Under the pieces are notes generated by a model, which worked only from the letters and a program-made list of their open reading frames with translations, ran no database searches and was not told where the DNA came from. Made by a program: the position numbers and the translations under genes. DNA of 7,079 bases from assembly GCA_946616385.1 (NCBI GenBank), contig CAMOIZ010000055.1, forward strand, positions 1-7,079, given 5' to 3'. The stretch's first letter is position 1; each line of letters begins with the position of its first letter. The DNA is from an uncultured Bacteroidales bacterium (GTDB taxonomy: Bacteria > Bacteroidota > Bacteroidia > Bacteroidales > UBA932). Shown here piece by piece: positions 1 to 5,300 of the stretch.

Positions 1-193
1 CCATCACCACGATTCCGGCGACGATCACTATCGGGGCCGCCACGAGACGGCGGAAATCAAACATAGAATAATTGAAGACCTGAGGGTCCTTGACACCGCC
101 TCCCATCATAAGGATGAATCCAGCGATCATCACGATCAGCCCAGCAAGCATCAGCTTGAGTCCCTTTCGGGTTAATGCCGGTTTATTGTCCAT
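1..193 (-). CDS. DUF3098 family small membrane protein (3' end outside window)
   Basis: About 64 codons are visible, starting at the ATG complementary to 191-193 and running off the left edge. The product begins MDNKPALTRKGLK, followed by a hydrophobic segment (roughly residues 13-32, ending in a Met/Gly run), a short loop with VKDPQVFNYSMFDFRR, and the start of a second hydrophobic segment rich in Val, Ile and Ala. This two-helix layout with a DP..FNYS..DFRR loop matches the DUF3098 family, a short membrane protein found in Bacteroidota directly after ftsX; its function is unknown. The start lies 3 bases after the ftsX stop, so it is cotranscribed and probably translationally coupled with ftsX. 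In many Bacteroidales uppP (undecaprenyl-diphosphatase) follows; that would be outside this window. Confidence 0.85.
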   Translation of the reverse strand, partial: MDNKPALTRKGLKLMLAGLIVMIAGFILMMGGGVKDPQVFNYSMFDFRRLVAAPIVIVAGIVVM

Positions 194-196
194 TTT

Positions 197-1075
197 CTAA
201 TAGTATAAAGAATCTTCGCTCGCAAGCGCGAGTTTGTTTACGGTAAAATAGGTGGCCACCACGCAGATGAGCACTCCGCTCGCGATCACTATTCCGGCCA
301 CCATTGCAAGCACCTCGGGTGTGAAGAGGGCGGACATCTGGGGGAAGGAACGGCGCAGAAGGTACAGGCCTCCGGCGAGAAGGGCGCAGGCCAGCACGCC
401 GGAAATCAATCCCTGCAGCACGGCCGAACCGATGAAAGGCCGGCGGATAAACCCACGGGTGGCTCCCACCAGACGCATGGTGTGTATCGTGAAACGGCGC
501 GAGAAAAGACTCAGGCGCACGGTATTTCCAATCAGTATGAATGAGATGAAAAGCAGCAGGGCGATAAACAGGCCAAGCACCGCGGAAATACCGGACAGGT
601 TCCTGTTCAGATCTTCCACAAGAGACTGCCGGCTTTCGACCTCTTCCACCTCCGGAAAGCCTTCCAGCACGGGGATGATGCGTGCCAGACTGTCGGACGA
701 AACATAGTCGGCCTTGAGCCCCACATTCACGGAGACAGGCACCGGAGCGGTTTCGAAAACGCTGAGAAAATCCTCTCCCAGCATCTCGCGGAGTTCCTTC
801 TCCCCTTGAGCCTTGCCTATCAGTTCGGTGCTTTTGACAAAGGGCAGGGAGTCGATGCGCGCAGCGCAGGCTGCTGCCTGTGTTTCAGTCACTTCCGCAC
901 CGCAAAGCAGCGAGATCTGGATGTTCTCCTTGAAATAGTTGCTCACCCTCCCGGCGTTCAGGATCAGCGCCGACGCGGTACCTATCAGCAGCAAAACCAG
1001 ACTGATACTGAGCACCGACGAAATGTAAGCGCCCGTGATCCTTCTCTTGATTCTTTTCTTTTCTCCTTTGGCCAT
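197..1075 (-). CDS. ftsX: Cell-division protein FtsX (permease-like subunit of FtsEX)
   Basis: A 292-residue inner-membrane protein of the normal length for FtsX. It starts with a basic cytoplasmic stretch (MAKGEKKRIKRR) and TM1 (about 18-40). A periplasmic domain of about 120 residues follows (41-160), containing the family-typical LPFV and LGEDFL segments. TM2 (161-185), TM3 (213-240) and TM4 (254-277) complete the fold. The conserved cytoplasmic loop RRFTIHTMRLVGAT.GFIRRPF lies between TM2 and TM3 and is the strongest family signature. FtsX pairs with the ATPase FtsE; in other bacteria the complex transmits division signals across the membrane to peptidoglycan hydrolases. No ftsE is seen here, as is common in Bacteroidota, where the two genes are often unlinked. 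The ATG at 1073-1075 sits about 18 bases after a good TATCTTTG box. DUF3098 follows after 3 bases. Confidence 0.96.
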   Translation of the reverse strand: MAKGEKKRIKRRITGAYISSVLSISLVLLLIGTASALILNAGRVSNYFKENIQISLLCGAEVTETQAAACAARIDSLPFVKSTELIGKAQGEKELREMLGEDFLSVFETAPVPVSVNVGLKADYVSSDSLARIIPVLEGFPEVEEVESRQSLVEDLNRNLSGISAVLGLFIALLLFISFILIGNTVRLSLFSRRFTIHTMRLVGATRGFIRRPFIGSAVLQGLISGVLACALLAGGLYLLRRSFPQMSALFTPEVLAMVAGIVIASGVLICVVATYFTVNKLALASEDSLYY

Positions 1076-1092
1076 AGTTTCGGAAATTGTGT

Positions 1093-1121
1093 CAAAGATA
1101 GTGAATTATGGCTATTTCAAA
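1093..1121 (-). promoter_or_regulatory. Bacteroidota-type promoter of ftsX-DUF3098
   Basis: On the minus strand TTTG (complement of 1118-1121) is followed after 17 bases by TATCTTTG (complement of 1093-1100), which fits the TAnnTTTG -7 element exactly. Transcription would start around 1086-1089, giving a very short leader of about 12 bases before the ftsX ATG. The 17-base spacer is at the short end of the usual range. No Shine-Dalgarno motif is present, as is typical of the phylum. It overlaps the rightward promoter. Confidence 0.7.
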
Positions 1122-1138
1122 AAATTTTCGTACCTTTG
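1107..1138 (+). promoter_or_regulatory. Bacteroidota-type promoter of the GT5-DUF4270-tlpA operon
   Basis: TACCTTTG at 1131-1138 is an exact TAnnTTTG -7 element. A weak -33 element, TATG at 1107-1110 (three of four bases of TTTG), precedes it by 20 bases, with an AT-rich run between. Transcription would start near 1143-1145, leaving about 20 bases before the ATG at 1163. It interleaves with the leftward ftsX promoter: the ftsX -33 box lies inside this spacer. Confidence 0.7.
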
Positions 1139-1162
1139 TTAAAATCGAATTTAATTGTTGGT

Positions 1163-1981
1163 ATGGCTGAAACAATGAAAAAAGTCCTGTTCGTAAACTC
1201 GGAGATATTCCCGTATCTCCCTGAGAGCGAAATATCGAAGGTAGGGCGCTATCTTCCGCAGGGCATTCAGGAGCGGAAAAAGGAAATCCGTTCGTTCATG
1301 CCCCGTTTCGGCTGCATCAATGAGCGAAAAAACCAGCTTCACGAAGTTATCCGCCTCTCCGGCATCAACATCGTAATCGGCGACGTTGACCGGCCGCTGG
1401 TAATAAAGGTCGCATCCATTCCCGCAGCCCGCATCCAGGTTTATTTCATCGACAACGAAGACTATTTCCGCCGCAAGGCAGTTTATACCGATTCCGAAGG
1501 ACGCTTTTTCAGCGACAACGACGAACGTGCCATTTTCTTCGCCAAGGGCGTGCTGGAAACGGTGAAAAAGCTGCGCTGGGCGCCGGACATCATACACTGC
1601 CAGGGCTGGATCTCGCACCTTGTGCCGGTCTATCTCAAGAAGATCTTCAAGGACGACCCCATCTTCTCGTCAAGCAAGGTGGTCCTGTCGCTATACAACG
1701 ACACTCCCGACACCCCGTTCTCCGCCGATTTCGCCGCGAAGGCGGTCGCCGGCAGCATCAAGGAGGCAGACCTTCCCATCTCGGAAAGTGCCGATGGCAT
1801 AAAACTTGCGGAAACGGCTGCCAAGTATTCGGACGGTATAATCCTCGCTTCTCCGGACATTGACCCCAAGTTGGTAAAGTACTGCAAGGCGCTCAAGGTT
1901 CCGATGCTCCCCTACAAGGAAGGCAGTCTGGAGGACGGAAGCTACATCGCCGATTACAATGCCTTATATGACAAGTTGTAG
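1163..1981 (+). CDS. Short glycogen/starch-synthase-like protein (GT5 N-terminal domain only)
   Basis: A 272-residue cytoplasmic protein resembling the N-terminal Rossmann domain of GT5 glycogen synthases. It has an opening KKVLFVNSEIFPYLPESEI strand, an EIRSFMPRFG segment (residues 41-50), DNEDYFRR (97-104), a D..G...DNDERAIFFAKGVLE block (110-132) and RWAPDIIHCQGW (138-149). Full GlgA is about 470-500 residues; the C-terminal GT-B domain is wholly absent and the gene ends at a clean stop. The KxGGL loop that binds ADP-glucose in GlgA is not conserved (ISKVGRYLPQ instead), and the second His of the usual HxH pair is Gln147. The family is common in Bacteroidota, often annotated as glycogen synthase, but activity is doubtful. 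Homology to the GT5 domain is clear and the biological role is unknown. The ATG at 1163 is chosen because it follows the promoter and homology begins there; the ATG at 1175 (MKKVLFV) is an alternative. The reading frame stays open upstream into ftsX antisense but has no homology there. Confidence 0.9.
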   Translation: MAETMKKVLFVNSEIFPYLPESEISKVGRYLPQGIQERKKEIRSFMPRFGCINERKNQLHEVIRLSGINIVIGDVDRPLVIKVASIPAARIQVYFIDNEDYFRRKAVYTDSEGRFFSDNDERAIFFAKGVLETVKKLRWAPDIIHCQGWISHLVPVYLKKIFKDDPIFSSSKVVLSLYNDTPDTPFSADFAAKAVAGSIKEADLPISESADGIKLAETAAKYSDGIILASPDIDPKLVKYCKALKVPMLPYKEGSLEDGSYIADYNALYDKL

Positions 1982-1984
1982 AAG

Positions 1985-3625
1985 ATGAAATCCAGATGGT
2001 TCTTTGCCGCTGCAGCCGCCATTTCCTGCTGCATCGGCTGCGTATCGGTCAACAATGAACTCGGCGGGAGCCTGCTCCCCCCAAGCCATACCTATAAAGT
2101 AATCACCCCCGATCCCGTAGAGATTCCCGTGAAGATGAAGGCGTCCGACAGTCTGTCGGCCTATTCCTCCACGCGCATCACGATCGGAGCCATTCGCAAC
2201 GACGAAGAATTCGGGCTCAGCACCCGCAGCAGCTGCCTGACGCTCGTGCCCATGTATGTCGACGAACTCGACTTCGGCAAGAATCCCGTATTCAAGAAGT
2301 TCCACTTCTCCGCCATTCCCGATACCGTTTCCGTCTGCGACGAAAACCAGTACGACATACTCCAGAGCGTGTATGTATATGAGCTTACGGAACAGCTCGA
2401 CACCAATTACCTCACCTTCTGCAACAGCAAGCCCGCCCACGGCAGCAAGATTATCACAACGTCGGTGCCGGTTCTTGCGAAGGGAGATTCGCTGAGCTTC
2501 AATTTCACAAAGGAATTCGGCGAGAAGTTCCTCACCATCACCAAGGAAGAGAGCCACGACCTCAACCTCTATACCAAGCGCTTCCCCGGAATATACATCA
2601 CCACGGGAGAGCCCGTAGGACAGGGCGGAAGGTTCAATTTGTTCCAGCTTCAGCTGCAGTACAACAGCGACTACGGCTACCTCACCGGAAGCATGGCCCA
2701 GCTCAAGTTCAACTCCACCTGGAACATCGACGGAGTGGATGTGCAGAAGGACTCCTCCTTCTACTTCTACTTCTCCCCGACCGACTACTACAACATCGAC
2801 TCCCTGCTGACGCATTCCGGCACGGGCAGTTTCCCCCAGTATTGTGCAAACGTGACCGGCGACGCATCCCTCTCTTATGCGGGAGATGCCGGCAAATACA
2901 TCTACATTGAAGGCGGCGGCGGAGTGAAGCCTTGCATATCCGGGCAGTATCTGCGCAGCAAGGCGATGCAGATCATAGAGGCCAACGGGCATGACCCGAA
3001 GAAGGCGGTCATCAACAAGGCCACCATCACCATGCACTATGCCGAGCCCGACCCTCTCTTCGAGACCATGCACAAGATGCCGCAGATACTTAGTCCTACC
3101 TGCCGCATCAAGACATCCGACACCACCTTCACATACATGGGGCTCACGGACGCTTCCGACAGCAACGAAGACCAGGGCAACATCCACCGCGCACAGATGA
3201 CTTATTCCCCCGACATCACCTATCATCTGCAGCGCCTGATAGGTCTGGAAGATGGAGATGAGCAGCTCGCCGAAGGCAGCTACGATATCTGGATGCTCGT
3301 GCAGCACAACGACGTGGTGACAACCACCACGGCCGGCAATTCCGAGGTTGCAGACATGTACAATTATCTGGCATACCAGAGCATGATGAGCGGAATGTAC
3401 GGCGGTTATGGAGGATATGGCTACGGGGGCTACGGCAGCTATTACTCCAATTACTACAACTATCAGATGATGGCACAGATGTACGGCAGCTCGTCCACTA
3501 CATCCACCACCACCGCAACCCTCGACCGCGACCGCTACTATTACTGCAAGCTCTACGGCCCGGACGCCGCCGACCCTGCAATGAGGCCCAGTTTCAGCTT
3601 TACATACTCGATACCTAACGAATAA
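1985..3625 (+). CDS. DUF4270 family lipoprotein with Gly/Tyr-rich tract
   Basis: A 546-residue exported protein. The N-terminus is a lipoprotein signal: MKSR, a hydrophobic Ala-rich core, then CIGC with the lipidated Cys most likely Cys19 (Cys15 or Cys16 are possible). It is followed by VNNELGGSLLPP, the NELG..LLP motif typical of the start of mature DUF4270 proteins. Most of the mature part alternates short hydrophobic and polar stretches, consistent with a beta-rich fold. Seven Cys remain after the lipobox (84, 118, 146, 287, 317, 373, 521). Residues 470-501 form a Gly/Tyr/Met-rich tract, then a Ser/Thr run (502-512), before a conserved-looking tail ending in FSFTYSIPNE. No acidic surface-export signal follows Cys19, so a periplasm-facing anchor is as likely as a surface one. 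DUF4270 has no established function to my knowledge. The ATG lies 3 bases after the stop of the GT5-like gene, implying translational coupling, and 11 bases separate its stop from tlpA. Confidence 0.88.
   Translation: MKSRWFFAAAAAISCCIGCVSVNNELGGSLLPPSHTYKVITPDPVEIPVKMKASDSLSAYSSTRITIGAIRNDEEFGLSTRSSCLTLVPMYVDELDFGKNPVFKKFHFSAIPDTVSVCDENQYDILQSVYVYELTEQLDTNYLTFCNSKPAHGSKIITTSVPVLAKGDSLSFNFTKEFGEKFLTITKEESHDLNLYTKRFPGIYITTGEPVGQGGRFNLFQLQLQYNSDYGYLTGSMAQLKFNSTWNIDGVDVQKDSSFYFYFSPTDYYNIDSLLTHSGTGSFPQYCANVTGDASLSYAGDAGKYIYIEGGGGVKPCISGQYLRSKAMQIIEANGHDPKKAVINKATITMHYAEPDPLFETMHKMPQILSPTCRIKTSDTTFTYMGLTDASDSNEDQGNIHRAQMTYSPDITYHLQRLIGLEDGDEQLAEGSYDIWMLVQHNDVVTTTTAGNSEVADMYNYLAYQSMMSGMYGGYGGYGYGGYGSYYSNYYNYQMMAQMYGSSSTTSTTTATLDRDRYYYCKLYGPDAADPAMRPSFSFTYSIPNE
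3392..3487 (+). other. Gly/Tyr/Met-rich low-complexity tract in the DUF4270 protein
   Basis: Codons for residues 470-501 encode repeated GGY and GYG units (GMYGGYGGYGYGGYG), then a Tyr/Asn/Ser run and a Met/Gln segment ending in MYG. All four glycine codons and both tyrosine codons are used, so this is not a freshly expanded DNA microsatellite; the composition seems held at protein level. Such tracts are flexible and can be sticky or self-associating; a role here is inference. Confidence 0.8.
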
Positions 3626-3636
3626 CTCCATCCAAC

Positions 3637-4182
3637 ATGAAGAAATATCTATTTCTGGCAGCCGTGGCGCTGATTGCCATCACTGCCTGCGGCGGCAAGA
3701 AGGCCTCCGCCCAAAAGGAAGCTGCAGCGCAGCCTGAACAGACCAAGAGCCTGGTGGCCAGCACCGAAGAAGGCGCGATGTTCACCGACTTCGAGATTGC
3801 GCAGCCTGACGGAAGCATTGCCAAACTCTCCGACTACGTAGGGAAAGGCAAGTACATCCTCGTTGATTTCTGGGCAAGTTGGTGCGGGCCCTGCAAGAGG
3901 GAAATCCCCAACATCAAGGCCGCCTACGAGAAGTACAAGGGCGCAAAGTTCGATGTTCTCAGCGTAGCCGTATGGGACAAACCCGAAGACACCGCCAAGG
4001 CTGCCGCCGAGAACGGTGTAGTGTGGAACCAGATAGTGAACGCACAGAAGATCCCTACCGACATCTACGGCATCGAAGGTATTCCCCATCTGATTCTCTT
4101 CGGCCCCGACGGCAAGATCATCAAGCGCGGCGATGCGCTGCGCGGCCCGGGTCTGGAAGCGACACTGAGCAAGCTCCTGTAA
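3637..4182 (+). CDS. TlpA-type thioredoxin-fold lipoprotein
   Basis: A 181-residue protein with a lipoprotein signal peptide (MKKYLFLAAVALIAITAC, lipobox ITAC, lipidated Cys18). A short Lys/Ala/Gln-rich linker (19-40) leads into one thioredoxin-like domain. The redox motif WASWCGPC has its cysteines at residues 83 and 86, the conserved KREIPN follows, and the cis-proline is Pro150 in GIEGIPHLILF, close to the expected FGPDGKI turn. This is the TlpA/ResA-like group: membrane-anchored thiol-disulfide reductants of the cell envelope, often serving cytochrome c maturation or specific partner proteins. It lacks the N-terminal DUF4369 domain seen in many longer Bacteroides TlpA proteins. It is the last gene of the operon, 11 bases after the DUF4270 gene, and its stop abuts the terminator hairpin. 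Being next to a Cys-containing lipoprotein suggests a possible partner, but that is inference. Fold assignment is secure; the substrate is unknown. Confidence 0.93.
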   Translation: MKKYLFLAAVALIAITACGGKKASAQKEAAAQPEQTKSLVASTEEGAMFTDFEIAQPDGSIAKLSDYVGKGKYILVDFWASWCGPCKREIPNIKAAYEKYKGAKFDVLSVAVWDKPEDTAKAAAENGVVWNQIVNAQKIPTDIYGIEGIPHLILFGPDGKIIKRGDALRGPGLEATLSKLL

Positions 4183-4221
4183 AAACAATAAAGGCTGCCT
4201 GAACGGCAGCCTTTATTGTTT
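4183..4221. terminator. Bidirectional intrinsic terminator between tlpA and acpP
   Basis: A perfect 17-bp inverted repeat: left arm 4183-4199 (AAACAATAAAGGCTGCC), 5-base loop TGAAC (4200-4204), right arm 4205-4221. The GC-rich inner stem is flanked by A-rich and T-rich sides, so each strand ends the hairpin with a T-rich run. It starts directly after the tlpA stop and lies 16 bases past the acpP stop, so it can end transcription from both converging genes. Confidence 0.92.
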
Positions 4222-4237
4222 GTTATCCGTACTGATA

Positions 4238-4492
4238 TTACTCAGCAGTAACTCCGAGTTTCTCGGCAACCTTTGCGATAGCGTCTGCTACGGTTGCGAT
4301 GGTGCTGGTTTCCTCATCGGGAATCTTAACACCAAACTCTTTCTCGAACTCCATAAGGAGTTCTACAGTATCAAGGGAGTCTGCACCAAGATCGTTGGTG
4401 AAGTTTGCAGTCTCGGTTACTTCGGAGGGCTCTACGCCGAGTTTGTCGACGATGATGGCCTTCACTTTCTTTACGATTTCTTCGTAGTTCAT
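4238..4492 (-). CDS. acpP: Acyl carrier protein
   Basis: An 84-residue acidic protein. It contains the ACP core TNDLGADSLDTVELLMEFEKEFG; Ser39 in the DSL motif is the site that receives the 4'-phosphopantetheine arm. The preceding KAIIVDKLGV helix and the following IPDEE region are standard. It carries growing acyl chains in cytoplasmic type II fatty acid synthesis. The C-terminal helix (TVADAIAKVAEKLGVTAE) makes it a few residues longer than the typical 77-79. It has its own promoter and a terminator directly downstream, so it appears as a single gene. In many Bacteroidales acpP is followed by fabF and rnc; here a convergent tlpA lies downstream instead. The ATG complementary to 4490-4492 gives the expected N-terminus. 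Confidence 0.97.
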   Translation of the reverse strand: MNYEEIVKKVKAIIVDKLGVEPSEVTETANFTNDLGADSLDTVELLMEFEKEFGVKIPDEETSTIATVADAIAKVAEKLGVTAE

Positions 4493-4541
4493 GATCGGTT
4501 TATTTAGATTTATTATTAGTACATTCTTGTTAAAGCGACTG

Positions 4542-4572
4542 CAAAGTTAACAATTATTTTTTATCTTCCAAA
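4542..4572 (-). promoter_or_regulatory. Bacteroidota-type promoter of acpP
   Basis: On the minus strand TTTG (complement of 4569-4572) and TAACTTTG (complement of 4542-4549) are separated by 19 bases, a full match to TTTG-N19-TAnnTTTG. The -33 box lies within the last codons of pnuC and the -7 box just after its stop. Transcription would start near 4535-4538, giving a leader of roughly 45 bases that is A/T-rich and has no Shine-Dalgarno motif. There is no terminator between pnuC and this promoter, so readthrough from the uvrC-pnuC transcript is also possible. Confidence 0.8.
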
Positions 4573-5300
4573 ACCTCGTCTTTCCTGCTGAGTTTCAGCC
4601 ATATACGTATGGCGTTAAGGCCGTTGATAAGGTAGAATATGTATTTTATGAGCATCACCACCGTGTAGGCGGAGTCGGGGGTGGTGGCCAGGTTTACGCT
4701 CCAAAGCGCTATGTTAGAAAGGTTTACAAGAGTCCACACATACCACTGTTCCACATAGGCGAAAGTCATCATCACTATGGCCACGATGGTTGCGGCGGTT
4801 GCCAGGGCGTCGGTAACCATCTTGGCGGGGATGCCGGAACCCAGATTGTTCTTGCCGGAGATGTAGGAGATGCCGAAAGCTATGCCGGCGACGGCGATAT
4901 AACCCAGCACGACATAGAGCCAGGTACGCGCGGTCATGCGCTGCGCCTTCACTTCCTTGTGCACGCTCGCACCTTTCCTGCGCCAGCTGAGGAAGCCCAC
5001 CACATCCATGGGGATGAAATATAGCAGATACAGCAGGAACATGGAAGTCACTCCGTTCTTCCAGAGCACATAGGTCTCGATGATAGCACCCAGCGCCCCG
5101 ATAACAAAGTTCAGGATGTTCCCCTGTGCGGCCAGGATAGTGCTCGTGACGCCGAACATCGCACCCACGGCGACCACTATCTGCAGGGCAGTGTTGCCGG
5201 GGTTGTTGTGGATGTTGATGACGCTGGCCACCAGCACGCAAACCAGCATTCCAAAGAATATGAAGTAGTTGAAGAGTTTAGTCGATGTCTTTTCGTTCAT
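4554..5300 (-). CDS. pnuC: PnuC-family vitamin transporter (probably nicotinamide riboside)
   Basis: A 248-residue integral membrane protein of PnuC length. Residues 50-107 hold the family signature: FGVTSTILAAQGNILNF, then a helix with GAIIETYVLWKNG, then LLYLLYFIPMDVVGFLSWRRKG. The second half carries EQWYVWTLVNLSNIALW (184-200), containing the conserved Trp/Asn positions that line the substrate channel in PnuC. About seven hydrophobic segments and a basic, charged C-terminal tail (KLSRKDEVLEDKK) are visible. PnuC proteins move unphosphorylated nicotinamide riboside by facilitated diffusion, with trapping by a kinase; relatives carry thiamine (PnuT) or riboflavin. No thiamine or flavin riboswitch, TonB receptor or kinase gene is next to it, so the substrate cannot be fixed from context. 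Its ATG overlaps the end of uvrC by 23 bases in another frame, so it is expressed with uvrC. Confidence 0.88.
   Translation of the reverse strand: MNEKTSTKLFNYFIFFGMLVCVLVASVINIHNNPGNTALQIVVAVGAMFGVTSTILAAQGNILNFVIGALGAIIETYVLWKNGVTSMFLLYLLYFIPMDVVGFLSWRRKGASVHKEVKAQRMTARTWLYVVLGYIAVAGIAFGISYISGKNNLGSGIPAKMVTDALATAATIVAIVMMTFAYVEQWYVWTLVNLSNIALWSVNLATTPDSAYTVVMLIKYIFYLINGLNAIRIWLKLSRKDEVLEDKK

Noticed and set aside
806..1162. Upstream extension of the GT5-like frame giving a 391-residue protein
   Set aside because: The extra 119 residues would be read through ftsX antisense and across both promoters; homology starts at the ATG at 1163 or 1175.
1964..3631. A 555-codon open frame antisense to the whole DUF4270 gene
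   Set aside because: It is codon-aligned with the sense gene, so it stays open simply because the sense gene has no in-frame TTA, CTA or TCA codons. Its product is a Val/Gly/His-rich mixture without recognisable domains, and the sense protein has a clear lipobox and family motifs.
3649..4188. A 179-codon open frame antisense to tlpA
   Set aside because: It is codon-aligned with tlpA and open for the same codon-bias reason; it also enters the terminator and shows no family features.
4493..4541. Possible riboswitch or structured leader before acpP
   Set aside because: The roughly 49-base stretch is A/T-rich and I see no stable hairpin or known aptamer core; it looks like a plain Bacteroidota leader.
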